Source: Cryobacterium shii
GTDB taxonomy: Bacteria; Actinomycetota; Actinomycetes; Actinomycetales; Microbacteriaceae
Assembly: GCF_004402595.1 (NCBI RefSeq)
Contig: NZ_SOFY01000051.1
Coordinates: forward strand, 30,381 to 81,452
Reading direction: 5' to 3'
DNA length: 51,072 nt
In this document: one piece after another, positions 19,033 through 26,935 of the stretch
How positions within the stretch are numbered: the first letter of the stretch is position 1
How the letters are laid out: each line of letters begins with the position of its first letter
Made by a program: the position numbers and the translations under genes
The notes under the pieces: model-generated
Seen by the model: the letters and a program-made list of their open reading frames with translations, nothing else
The model's database searches: none
What the model was told of the DNA's origin: nothing

Positions 19033-20765
19033 GCCGCGTGAATTCGAACCGGGAGAACCCCGTCGCCGAGACGTTCGACTATGTGATCGTGGGGGCCGGC
19101 TCCTCCGGATCCGCCCTCGCCGAGCGCCTCAGCGCCGACGGCACCTCGTCGGTGCTGCTCCTGGAGGCCGGCCCGGTCGACCGGAAAGCGGAGATCCACA
19201 TCCCCGCGGCCTTCTCCCAGCTGTTCCGCTCCGGCCTCGACTGGAACTACGACACCGTGCCGCAGCCCGCCCTCGGCGGCCGCAGCGTCTACTGGCCGCG
19301 CGGCAAGGTGCTCGGCGGTTCCTCGTCGATGAACGCCATGATGTGGGTGCGGGGTTTCGCCGCGGACTACGACCACTGGGGCGACGTCGCCGGGCCGGAC
19401 TGGTCCTGGGCCTCGCTGCTGCCCTATTTCCGCCGGGTCGAGCGGGTCGCCGGGCCGACGGATGCCGCGCACGGCCGCCGCGGTCCCGTGCGGGTGCAGC
19501 GGCAGCGCAGCTCGCGGTCCCACACCGGGGCCTTCCTCGCCGCCGCGGCCGAACTGGGCCTCACCGTCGAGGCCGCGAACGCCGCCCAGCCGGACGGGTT
19601 CAGCCAGACCATGGTCACCCAGCGCCGCGGCTCCCGGGTCAGCACCGCCGACGCCTACCTCAAACCCGCCCGGAAGCGGCGCAATCTCACGGTCCGCACC
19701 GGCGCGCACGCCACCCGGGTGCTGTTCGAGGGCACGCGCGCGATCGGGGTGGAGTACCTGCGCGGCGGCAGCCTGCGCCGGGTGCTGGCCCGCGAGGAGA
19801 CCGTGCTCTCCGGCGGGGCCGTGAACACGCCCCAGCTGCTGATGCTCTCCGGCATCGGCGACGCCGACCAGCTGCGCCGGCACGGCATCGCGGTTCTCGC
19901 CCACGCACCGGAGGTCGGCGCGAACCTGCGCGACCACCTGCTCTCCGGCCTCGTCGCGGAGACCACCCGGGACACGCTCCTCACCGCGCAGAAGCCGGGT
20001 GAGATCGCGGCCTACCTGCTGCGCCGCCGGGGCATGCTCACCTCGAACGTGGCCGAGGCCTACGGCTTCATCCGCACCCGCCCCGATCTCACGCTGGCCG
20101 ACATCGAGATCATCTTCGCCCCGGTCGCCTACGTCGGCGAGGGCCTCGTGCCCACGCCGGCCCACGGGCTGACCGTGGGCGCCATCCTGCTGCAGCCGAA
20201 GAGCCACGGGCGTGTCACGCTCGCCTCGGCCGACCCGCTCGAGAAGGCCCTGATCGACCCGCGCTACCTCAGCGACCCCGAGGGAGCCGACCGGGCCACG
20301 CTGCTGGCCGGGCTCTCCTGGTGCGAGCGGCTGCTGCAGGCGCCGGCACTGCACGCCGCCACGACCGGGCGGCTGATCATGCCCGTCGACAGCGCCGCGC
20401 TGAGCAGCGCCGACCGGCTGGCCCGGGCCCTCGACGACCACGCCCACACGCTGTACCACCCGGTCGGCACGGCCCGGATGGGCGCCGACCCGGCCTCGGT
20501 GGTGGACCCGGAGCTGCGCGTGCGCGGCGTCGACGGCCTCCGCGTCGCCGACGCGTCGATCATGCCGATGATCATCCGCGGTCACACCAATGCGCCCGCC
20601 ATCGTGATCGGCGAGAAGGCGGCCGATCTCCTCCTCGCCGCCCGAGGCCGGTCTCGCCAGGCCTACCCCGCCCGCCGCGACGGCGCCCGCTCCGGTTCCA
20701 GTTCCGGTTCCAGTTCCAGTTCCAGTTCCGGTTCCAGTTCCAGTTCCAGTTTCGGTCAGGAGTAG
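19029..20765 (+). CDS. GMC-family FAD alcohol oxidoreductase
   Basis: FAD-dependent oxidation of an alcohol to an aldehyde; choline/aliphatic-alcohol dehydrogenase type, 578 residues. The FAD site is [16 protein letters not shown] near residue 20, followed by LLLEAGP. GMC signature 1 surrounds [18 protein letters not shown]; signature 2 is [17 protein letters not shown]. The catalytic His is in [11 protein letters not shown], with the second in [13 protein letters not shown]. The protein ends in a 25-residue Ser/Gly tail produced by a hexanucleotide repeat. The GTG start overlaps the ligase stop (GTGA), so the two are translationally coupled. With the two upstream enzymes it would carry an alcohol to an acyl-CoA. 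Confidence 0.94.
   Translation: MSRVNSNRENPVAETFDYVIVGAGSSGSALAERLSADGTSSVLLLEAGPVDRKAEIHIPAAFSQLFRSGLDWNYDTVPQPALGGRSVYWPRGKVLGGSSSMNAMMWVRGFAADYDHWGDVAGPDWSWASLLPYFRRVERVAGPTDAAHGRRGPVRVQRQRSSRSHTGAFLAAAAELGLTVEAANAAQPDGFSQTMVTQRRGSRVSTADAYLKPARKRRNLTVRTGAHATRVLFEGTRAIGVEYLRGGSLRRVLAREETVLSGGAVNTPQLLMLSGIGDADQLRRHGIAVLAHAPEVGANLRDHLLSGLVAETTRDTLLTAQKPGEIAAYLLRRRGMLTSNVAEAYGFIRTRPDLTLADIEIIFAPVAYVGEGLVPTPAHGLTVGAILLQPKSHGRVTLASADPLEKALIDPRYLSDPEGADRATLLAGLSWCERLLQAPALHAATTGRLIMPVDSAALSSADRLARALDDHAHTLYHPVGTARMGADPASVVDPELRVRGVDGLRVADASIMPMIIRGHTNAPAIVIGEKAADLLLAARGRSRQAYPARRDGARSGSSSGSSSSSSSGSSSSSSFGQE
20691..20750. repeat. Hexanucleotide repeat (TCCGGT/TCCAGT), ten units
   Basis: Ten consecutive TCCRGT units encode Ser-Gly and Ser-Ser at the end of the GMC protein, just before the stop. 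Length should vary by slippage without breaking the frame. Confidence 0.92.
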
Positions 20766-20775
20766 CCGCAGCGAC

Positions 20776-20827
20776 AGTGCCCGTTCCGGTCGAGAGTGAC
20801 CGGCGGAACGGGCACTCTCGACCGGAA
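20776..20827. repeat. Intergenic palindrome IR-D with two overlapping, competing hairpins
   Basis: Arm pair 1: 20776-20788 with 20804-20816 (13 bp perfect). Arm pair 2: 20784-20797 with 20814-20827 (14 bp perfect). The pairs overlap in the order A-B-A'-B', so both cannot form fully as simple hairpins. Located between convergent genes; no T tract. Confidence 0.85.
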
Positions 20828-20877
20828 AGGTAACAGCGGCGAGGCTGCTTAGCCGGGGGCTGCTTAGCCGGGGCTGC

Positions 20878-21864
20878 TTACCAGCGCGGGTGGATCTGGT
20901 CGCGCAGCATCCGGTCGTAGATGTCCTGCACGCCCTCGTGGAACGCGAGGCTCAGCTCGGGGACCGAGCCGGCGGCGGCGTTGCCCTGCGCCTGTTGCAC
21001 CGACCGGGCGCCGGGGATGACGGCGCTGACGCCGTCGATCTGGGCCACCCAGGCCAGCGCGGCCTGGGCCGGAGACAGGCCTTCGGGCACCAGGGCCGCG
21101 AACTCGGCCGCGGCCTTCAGGCCGGTCTCGTAGTCGACGCCCGAGAACGTCTCGCCCACGTCGAAGGCGCTGCCGTCCCGGTTGTAGTTGCGGTGGTCGT
21201 TGGCCGCGAACGTGGTCTCGCGGGTGTACTTGCCGGTGAGCAGGCCGCTCGCCAGCGGGACCCGGGCGATGATGCCGACGCCGGCGGCGCGCGCGGCGGG
21301 CACGACGGCATCCAGCGGCTTGAGCCGGAACGCGTTCAGAATGATCTGCACGGTGGCCAGTCCCGGCCGCTCGATCGCGGCGAGCGCCTGGTCGCAGGTC
21401 TCGACGCTGACCCCGTAGGCGGCGATCGCGCCCTCGGCGACGAGGGTGTCGAGGGCGTCGTAGACCAGATCGGACTCGACGACGTCGGTGGGCGGGCAGT
21501 GCAGCTGCACCAGGTGCAGGGTGTCCATCCCGAGGTTCGTGCGGGACCGGTCCGTCCAGGCCCGGAAGTTGGCCAGCGAGTAGTTCTCGGCCAGCTGGTC
21601 GACCCGGCGCCCCATCTTGGTGGCCACCGTGAGGGTGTCCTCGGCGCTGCTGCCGGCGAGGAAGCGCCCGATGATCTGCTCGCTGCGGCCGTCGCCGTAG
21701 ACGTCGGCGGTGTCGAAGATCGTGACGCCCGCGTCGACGGATGCCGCGAGCACCGCGGTAGCGTCGGCCTCCGACACGTCACCCCAGTCCGCTCCCAGTT
21801 GCCAGGTGCCCAACCCGATCACGGAGACGGTTCGGCCGGTTCTTCCCAATGTGCGTGTGTCCAT
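20878..21864 (-). CDS. Aldo/keto reductase
   Basis: NADPH-dependent oxidoreductase of 328 residues, of the general stress protein 69/YhdN-like group. Features are MDTRTLGRTGRTVSVIGLGTWQLG at the N terminus in pieces, IFDTADVYGDGRSE (catalytic Asp/Tyr), VATKMGRR (Lys), LVQLHCPP (His) and VIPGARSVQQAQGN for the cofactor. The ATG at 21864 has TAGGCT 6 nt upstream. The gene starts 9 bp downstream of the alpha/beta hydrolase stop in the same direction, so it may also be co-transcribed. Substrate unknown. It is the fourth aldo/keto reductase of the window. Confidence 0.93.
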   Translation of the reverse strand: MDTRTLGRTGRTVSVIGLGTWQLGADWGDVSEADATAVLAASVDAGVTIFDTADVYGDGRSEQIIGRFLAGSSAEDTLTVATKMGRRVDQLAENYSLANFRAWTDRSRTNLGMDTLHLVQLHCPPTDVVESDLVYDALDTLVAEGAIAAYGVSVETCDQALAAIERPGLATVQIILNAFRLKPLDAVVPAARAAGVGIIARVPLASGLLTGKYTRETTFAANDHRNYNRDGSAFDVGETFSGVDYETGLKAAAEFAALVPEGLSPAQAALAWVAQIDGVSAVIPGARSVQQAQGNAAAGSVPELSLAFHEGVQDIYDRMLRDQIHPRW

Positions 21865-21870
21865 TCCCTC

Positions 21871-21876
21871 AGCCTA
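21871..21876 (-). promoter_or_regulatory. -10 hexamer of aldo/keto reductase gene
   Basis: TAGGCT on the minus strand, 6 nt before the ATG at 21864. It overlaps the end of the upstream hydrolase gene, so an internal promoter is possible. Confidence 0.45.
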
Positions 21877-22740
21877 ATCACCGGGGCCGGGACTGCGGAC
21901 GGACGCGGCGGGCGCGGCCGGTTCCGACTGGTCGATCACCCCGACCAGCGCCCGGGCCAGGCGCGGCCGGATGAGGTGGTCGTTGGCGTCGACGCGGTGC
22001 ATGGTGACGTGGCGCATCCGCTCGATCACCGTCATGCTGCCCGCGGCGAGGAACGCGTCGAGGGTGCCGTAGACCACGTCTACGGGCAACTGAAGACTCG
22101 CGATGTCGCTGACCAGGGTCTGGTTCTCGATGCAGTTCTCCAGCGATTTCACGAACGGCGTCCAGTTGCGCTCGGTGAGTTCGAAGATGCCTCGGGGCAG
22201 GAGCCGGGTGATGATCGCCGCGTTGGCGAGGGTGAACTCCTTGTTCAGCCGGAGGAAATCATAGGCGCGCAGGTAGGCGCTCACCCTGGCCCGCACCCAG
22301 CGGTCACCGATCTCGGCCGGAGACAGGTACACCGGCGGCCCCACCAGCACCACCCGGGACACCCGGGTGCGGCGGGACGACCGGGTGCGGGGCAGCGCCG
22401 CGAAGCGGGCCACGATCAGGCTGCCAAGGGAATGTCCCACCAGCATGAAAGGCTCCCGCAGCTTCAGCGAGCGGATCGTGGCGGCGAGCGCGTCGACGTG
22501 GTCTTCGAGCCGGTACTCGCAGCCGTCGGGGGCCGGCGACTTCCCGAAGCCGAGGATGTCCAGAGCGATCACGCGGTGGCTCCGCACGAGCAGCGGCACC
22601 ACTTCGCGGAACGTCTCCGACGACGACGCGATGCCGTGCACCAGGATCACGACCGGGCCGCTCCCCTCATCCGTCGCGACGTGCAGGAGCGGCGGGCGGC
22701 GGGATCGGAGCCGTTCGGTCAGGTCCGCCCACCAGGTCAT
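21874..22740 (-). CDS. Alpha/beta hydrolase
   Basis: Serine hydrolase of 288 residues, cytosolic. VILVHGIASSSETF is the oxyanion-hole region, MLVGHSLGSL carries the nucleophilic Ser in a GxSxG elbow, and the catalytic His is probably in VDANDHLIRP near the C terminus. An acid residue is likely in VVYGTLDAFL. Esterase, lipase or C-C hydrolase activity cannot be told apart from sequence. CATACT lies 6 nt before the ATG, a weaker version of the local -10 pattern. Divergent from the DUF4349 lipoprotein gene. Confidence 0.9.
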   Translation of the reverse strand: MTWWADLTERLRSRRPPLLHVATDEGSGPVVILVHGIASSSETFREVVPLLVRSHRVIALDILGFGKSPAPDGCEYRLEDHVDALAATIRSLKLREPFMLVGHSLGSLIVARFAALPRTRSSRRTRVSRVVLVGPPVYLSPAEIGDRWVRARVSAYLRAYDFLRLNKEFTLANAAIITRLLPRGIFELTERNWTPFVKSLENCIENQTLVSDIASLQLPVDVVYGTLDAFLAAGSMTVIERMRHVTMHRVDANDHLIRPRLARALVGVIDQSEPAAPAASVRSPGPGD

Positions 22741-22822
22741 GGTTCAAGTATGGTCGGGTCGGGCGGCAACCATCGAGACTGGATCGTGATTTACGTCCGG
22801 ACACCAGCACCGAGCGCAGCCT

Positions 22823-22828
22823 TACAGT
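22823..22828 (+). promoter_or_regulatory. -10 hexamer of DUF4349 gene
   Basis: TACAGT, 6 nt before the ATG at 22835; leaderless arrangement. Confidence 0.45.
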
Positions 22829-22834
22829 GAGGCC

Positions 22835-23752
22835 ATGAAGCGTTTCTCCCTGACGTGCGCGGTCGTCCTCACCGCCCTCCTCCTGGCCGGATGTACCGCG
22901 CCGGGCGCTTCAACCGGCTCCGCCCCGTCGAGCGAGGGATCCGGCTCGTCCGACCAGTCCGACCAGTCCGACCAGTCCGACCAGTCCGACCAGTCCGGCC
23001 AGACGGATCAGTCCGGCAAATCGATTCAACCCGGTGACGCCGTGGCCCCGGAGGGCAGCACGGGCAATGTCACCTCGGAGAACCGGGACGTGATCACCAC
23101 CGGGTCCGTGTCCATCACCGTGGACGACCCGATCAAGTCCGCCCAGGCTGCCGTCACCATCACGGAGCAGGCCGGCGGCCGGATCGACAGCCGCACCGAG
23201 AACCCGGCCACCGACAACCAGCCGGCCAGCGCCAACCTCGCCCTGCGCATCCCGTCCGACGAGCTAGACCGCACCCTCGCCGAGCTGAAAAAACTCGGCA
23301 CGGTGAATTTCGTGTCGCTCAATGCCTCGGATATCACCCAGCAGACCAAGGACCTCGATGCGCGCATCACGTCGCTGCAGACATCCGTCGATCGCCTTCT
23401 CACCCTGATGCAACAGGCCACCAGCACCACCGACCTGATCGCGATCGAGAGCGCCCTGGCCAGCCGGCAGAGCGAGCTCGAGGGCCTGCAGTCCCAGCGC
23501 GACTACCTCGCCGATCAGGTGGATTTCTCGACCATCAGCCTCGACCTGTACTCGACCGGCACGGTCGCCCCCGGCTCCCCTGACGACTTCTGGACCGGGA
23601 TCCTGGCCGGCTGGAACGCCCTCGTTGCTGCCCTGGCCGCCGCGATGGTGGGCGTCGGCTTCGCCCTGCCGTGGCTGCTGGCCCTGTCCCTCGTCGCCGC
23701 GATCGTCGGCCTCGTCGTCTGGTTGTCCACGCGGAGGCGCAAGGCCGATTAG
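22835..23752 (+). CDS. DUF4349-domain lipoprotein
   Basis: Membrane-anchored extracytoplasmic protein of 305 residues. Signal peptide and lipobox LLAGC (Cys20) are followed by a 6-unit SDQ repeat region. The DUF4349 domain runs from about residue 85 (DVITTGSVSITVDD) through a coiled-coil (LDARITSLQTSVDRLL, IESALASRQSELEGLQSQ) to VDFSTISLDLY. A C-terminal transmembrane helix ends in the basic anchor STRRRKAD. Having both a lipid and a C-terminal helix suggests a loop tethered at both ends. Function is not established for the family. The acyl-CoA dehydrogenase gene follows 22 bp later. Confidence 0.92.
   Translation: MKRFSLTCAVVLTALLLAGCTAPGASTGSAPSSEGSGSSDQSDQSDQSDQSDQSGQTDQSGKSIQPGDAVAPEGSTGNVTSENRDVITTGSVSITVDDPIKSAQAAVTITEQAGGRIDSRTENPATDNQPASANLALRIPSDELDRTLAELKKLGTVNFVSLNASDITQQTKDLDARITSLQTSVDRLLTLMQQATSTTDLIAIESALASRQSELEGLQSQRDYLADQVDFSTISLDLYSTGTVAPGSPDDFWTGILAGWNALVAALAAAMVGVGFALPWLLALSLVAAIVGLVVWLSTRRRKAD
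22949..23002. repeat. 9-bp coding repeat TCCGACCAG (six units)
   Basis: Five identical TCCGACCAG units and a sixth variant encode SDQ repeats just after the lipobox Cys; probably a flexible spacer away from the membrane. Confidence 0.92.
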
Positions 23753-23761
23753 GCCGGAGGT

Positions 23762-23767
23762 TAGGCT
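23762..23767 (+). promoter_or_regulatory. -10 hexamer of acyl-CoA dehydrogenase gene
   Basis: TAGGCT, 7 nt before the GTG at 23775. It would allow transcription independent of the upstream lipoprotein gene. Confidence 0.4.
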
Positions 23768-23774
23768 GGAGTAC

Positions 23775-24941
23775 GTGATTACGCCCGCCAGCCCTTCCCC
23801 CCTCGGCGACGAGCTCCTCCTGCGCATCCGGTCCCGCGCCGCCGGCCACGACCGGGACAACACCTTCCCCACCGACGATCTGGCCGACCTGACCGCGGCC
23901 GGTTACCTCCGAGCCCTGGTTCCGGTCGAATTCGGCGGCCTCGGCCGCAGCCTGAACGAGGTGGCTCGCGACCAGATCCGGCTCGCCGCCCATGCCCCGG
24001 CCACGGCCCTCGCCGTCAACATGCACCTGGTCTGGACCGGCGTGGCCCGCACCCTGCACGCCCGCGGCGACGACTCGCTCGCGTTCGTGCTGCACGGCGC
24101 CGCCGCCTGCGAGGTCTTCGGGTTCGGTGTGAGCGAACCAGGCAACGACCTGGTGCTGTCCGGGTCGATCACCGCGGCCTCGCCGCAGGCCGACGGTGGC
24201 TACCGGTTCACCGGCACCAAGATCTTCACGACCCTCTCCCCCGCCTGGACCCGGCTGGGCACCATGGGCCTGGACACCGAGTCCCCCGACGCGCCGAAAA
24301 TCGTGTGGGCCTTCATCGACCGCACCGACCCGGGAGTCAGCCAGAAGGACGACTGGGACACCCTGGGGATGCGGGCCAGCCAGAGCCGCAGCACCGTGCT
24401 CAGCGAGGCCTCCGCCCGCCCCGACCGGGTCTTCCGCCGCCTCGACCCGGGGCCCAACCCGGACCCCCTGCTCTTCGCGATCTTCGCCAACTTCGAGATC
24501 CTGCTGGCCGCGGTCTACACCGGCATCGGCCGGCGCGCGGTCGAACTGGCCGTGGATGCCGCCGGGCGGCGCACCTCGCTGAAGAACGACGGCCGCACTC
24601 TGGCGCAGGACCCCGACATCCGCTGGCGGGTTGCGGATGCCGCGATGCTGATGGATGGCCTGTACCCGCAGGTCGACGCCCTCGCCCACGACGTGGACGC
24701 CGGCGTCGATCGCGGCCGGCAGTGGTTCCCCCTCCTGTCCGGGCTCAAGCACCGCGCCACCGAGACGGCCCGGCAGGTCGTCGACCAGGCCCTGCGGGTC
24801 AGCGGAGGTTCGTCCTACTTCGCCGGCAACGAGCTGGGCCGGTTGTACCGCGATGTGCTCGCCGGGATCTTCCACCCCTCCGACGCGGAATCCGCACACG
24901 CCACCGTGGCCGCGGCCTGGCTGGGCCCGCTCGATGTCTGA
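23775..24941 (+). CDS. Acyl-CoA dehydrogenase family protein
   Basis: FAD-dependent oxidoreductase of 388 residues. The N-terminal helical domain (ALVPVEFGGLGRSLNE), the middle beta domain (GFGVSEPGNDLVLSG, TGTKIFTTLSP) and the C-terminal helical domain (TARQVVDQALRVSGGSSYF) are all present. The region where classical acyl-CoA dehydrogenases carry the catalytic Glu (GGSSYFAGNELGRLYRD) is divergent, so dehydrogenation of an acyl-CoA is not certain; nitroalkane oxidase- or flavin monooxygenase-like chemistry is possible. Start GTG at 23775 follows GGAG and a -10 box. It overlaps the exporter gene by 8 bp, so the two are coupled. Confidence 0.88.
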   Translation: MITPASPSPLGDELLLRIRSRAAGHDRDNTFPTDDLADLTAAGYLRALVPVEFGGLGRSLNEVARDQIRLAAHAPATALAVNMHLVWTGVARTLHARGDDSLAFVLHGAAACEVFGFGVSEPGNDLVLSGSITAASPQADGGYRFTGTKIFTTLSPAWTRLGTMGLDTESPDAPKIVWAFIDRTDPGVSQKDDWDTLGMRASQSRSTVLSEASARPDRVFRRLDPGPNPDPLLFAIFANFEILLAAVYTGIGRRAVELAVDAAGRRTSLKNDGRTLAQDPDIRWRVADAAMLMDGLYPQVDALAHDVDAGVDRGRQWFPLLSGLKHRATETARQVVDQALRVSGGSSYFAGNELGRLYRDVLAGIFHPSDAESAHATVAAAWLGPLDV

Positions 24942-26280
24942 CGTCACGCGCGCGATCAATGTCTTCGACAGCGCCGCCTACACCCGCTCGGTCCTCGACC
25001 TCACCATGCGGCTCGCGGAGGTCATCTTCGCGGCCGGCGCCGGCGCGGAGGACGCCACCGCCGCGATGGAGGCGATCACCCGCGCCTACGGGCTGCGGGG
25101 AACCGAGGCCAATGTCACCCACACGATCATCGCCCTCACCTACGAGGACCCGGCCACTCACGAGTCGGTCACCCGCAGCCGAAACGTCAAGTACCGTTCG
25201 CTGAACTACAGCAAGCTGACGGCGACGAGTGAGCTGATCGCCGAAATCCTCGATTCGCCACCGGATGTCGCCGAAGCCCGCAAACGGCTGGCCACCATCG
25301 TCAGCGCCAAACCCCAGGTGCCCGCGCTGTTCCGCCGCCTGGGCTGGAGCCTCGTCGGTGCCGGCGCCGGCGCGCTGATCGGCGGCGGGCCGGTGGTCTA
25401 CATCGCCGCCTTCGTCGCCACCTTCTTCATCGACCTGATCACGGCGTCCCTGGAGCGGCGGCAGGTTCCCGTGTTCTACCAAAACGTGGTCGGCGGGGCG
25501 ATCGGGCCGATCGTCGCGGCGATCGTGGCGCAGATCGACCCCTCGGCGAACCCGTCTCTGGTGGTCATCGCGACCATCATCATGCTTCTCGCCGGCGTCA
25601 CCACCTTCGGCGCCGTGCACGACACCCTGTCCGGCTTCTACCTGACCGGGACCGCCCGCATGCTGGAGGCGCTGCTGATCACCGGCGGACTCGTCACGGG
25701 TGTGGCGGGCGGGTCGCTGCTGCTGGCCCGGTTCGGGCTGCAGTTGCAGGTCGACGCGAACCTGGCGCCGACCCTGGCCGATCTGCCGGTGCTGCTGACG
25801 GCATCCGTGGTGATCGTGATGGGGTTCGCCCTCGGCGTGCAGGTGCCCTGGCGGGCATTCTGGGTGGTCTGCCTGCTCGGCGCCGTCGCCGAGTTCTTCT
25901 ATCTGGCCGGGGCGAGCGCCGGTTTCGGCCTGGTCTGGTCCTCGGCGATGAGCGCCGTGGGCGTCGGGCTGCTGGCCGCGATCGCGGCGCGGATCGTGCG
26001 CACTCCCCCGCTGGTGATCGTGGTGTCGGCCCTGGTGCCCCTGGTGCCGGGCCTGATCCTGTTCCGCGGCCTGCTGGAACTGTCCGACGGCAACATCGAC
26101 GGCTTGCTCAGCATGCTCACCGCCGGCGCCGTGGCCGCGGCGCTGGCCGCCGGCGCCATCCTCGCGCAGTACGTGGTGCAGTTCGTCTGGGGTCCCGCCC
26201 GCAGGCTGCAGCGCCGGTTCGTCGGCCCGCTGATGGCGTTGCCGGTGCGGCTCGGCCGCGGTCCGGGCAAACGGATCTAG
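24934..26280 (+). CDS. ThrE-type threonine/serine exporter family membrane protein
   Basis: Membrane exporter of 448 residues combining both ThrE domains. The N-terminal cytoplasmic domain (SVLDLTMRLAEVIFAAGAGAED, then NVTHTIIALTY) resembles the hydrolase-like ThrE N domain. From about residue 135 there are about ten hydrophobic helices (AGALIGGGPVVYIAAFVATF and so on). The second domain includes VPWRAFWVVCLLGAVAEF and LVPLVPGLILFRGL, a conserved ThrE_2 motif. In Corynebacterium ThrE exports threonine and serine; the substrate here is inferred. The ATG at 24934 lies inside the end of the acyl-CoA dehydrogenase gene. Confidence 0.92.
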   Translation: MSDVTRAINVFDSAAYTRSVLDLTMRLAEVIFAAGAGAEDATAAMEAITRAYGLRGTEANVTHTIIALTYEDPATHESVTRSRNVKYRSLNYSKLTATSELIAEILDSPPDVAEARKRLATIVSAKPQVPALFRRLGWSLVGAGAGALIGGGPVVYIAAFVATFFIDLITASLERRQVPVFYQNVVGGAIGPIVAAIVAQIDPSANPSLVVIATIIMLLAGVTTFGAVHDTLSGFYLTGTARMLEALLITGGLVTGVAGGSLLLARFGLQLQVDANLAPTLADLPVLLTASVVIVMGFALGVQVPWRAFWVVCLLGAVAEFFYLAGASAGFGLVWSSAMSAVGVGLLAAIAARIVRTPPLVIVVSALVPLVPGLILFRGLLELSDGNIDGLLSMLTAGAVAAALAAGAILAQYVVQFVWGPARRLQRRFVGPLMALPVRLGRGPGKRI

Positions 26281-26298
26281 CCGGTCGGGGATGCCCGC

Positions 26299-26541
26299 CT
26301 AGTTGGGGACATCCGCTTCGCCCTTCTCGTCGTGCACGTCTTCGTCGAAACGGTAGGCAATCGGCTCATCGGTCACCCGGCCGATCTTGAAGCGACGTCG
26401 GGTGGTCACCCCGTCCTCCTCGATCTGGAGGACGACCTCCTGCTGGTACTTCCCATCGACGTATTCGAGTTCCCGCGGCGTGCCGGCCGCGATCACGTTG
26501 GGGCCGAAGAAGATTGCCTGGTAGGTGGCCTTGTCGCTCAT
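26299..26541 (-). CDS. Small acidic protein, unknown function
   Basis: Eighty residues starting MSDKATYQAIFFGPNVI, with a mixed beta-strand pattern (QQEVVLQIEEDG, RRRFKIGRV) and an acidic tail (FDEDVHDEKGEADVP). No family recognised. The ATG at 26541 is preferred over an in-frame start 33 nt upstream because GAGAGGAA sits seven bases before it. The gene is convergent with the ThrE-type gene (18 bp apart) and divergent from the 40-residue Lys-rich protein gene. Clear codon-position bias supports coding. Confidence 0.75.
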   Translation of the reverse strand: MSDKATYQAIFFGPNVIAAGTPRELEYVDGKYQQEVVLQIEEDGVTTRRRFKIGRVTDEPIAYRFDEDVHDEKGEADVPN

Positions 26542-26725
26542 CTTGAGTTCCTCTCTGCGGGGTGGAGCCGACACCGGCGGAGCGGCCCGCTCGGGTGCAG
26601 CCTACGACGGGGCCGCGAAGTTGCACAGGGGCCGGGTTCCGGCGGAACTGGAAGGTGCCCTTTCGCGGTAACCCGCGTAGGGTCGAAGTCACGGTGCCGC
26701 TGGGGCTCGGTTCGAAGGAGTACAC

Positions 26726-26848
26726 ATGGCTGACAAATCACCCAAGAAGGACGCATCCAAAAAGGTTGCCGGCAAGTCCTTGAAGGAGAAGCGTGCCGAC
26801 AAGCACGCCAAGGCGAACGAAACGACCGAGAAGGCACGCAAGGCCTAG
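26726..26848 (+). CDS. Small Lys-rich conserved protein (40 residues)
   Basis: Forty residues, MADKSPKKDASKKVAGKSLK... ending EKARKA, highly basic and probably nucleic-acid associated or disordered. I recall similar short proteins (MADKSP..., KSLKEKRA...) across Micrococcales, always unannotated; that recollection is the only family evidence. The ATG has GAAGGAG six bases upstream (26714-26720) and the gene is followed after 23 bp by a strong intrinsic terminator, so it looks like a highly expressed monocistronic unit. It is too short for most gene finders. Confidence 0.8.
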   Translation: MADKSPKKDASKKVAGKSLKEKRADKHAKANETTEKARKA

Positions 26849-26871
26849 GGTCGCCTCCACGATTAAACTCA

Positions 26872-26907
26872 GGGTGTTGCCGCGGATGCCGCGGCAACAC
26901 CCTTTTT
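26872..26907 (+). terminator. Intrinsic terminator
   Basis: Perfect 14-bp stem (26872-26885 with 26889-26902), 3-nt loop ATG and a run of five T (26903-26907). Ends the 40-residue protein gene; the next gene starts 28 bp later and so has little room for its own promoter. Confidence 0.95.
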
Positions 26908-26935
26908 CGTCCCGTCGTCCCGAAAGGACCTGCCG

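Noticed and set aside
22949..23002. Short regular repeats resembling a mini CRISPR
   Set aside because: Nine-bp tandem coding units without spacers; no cas genes in the window.
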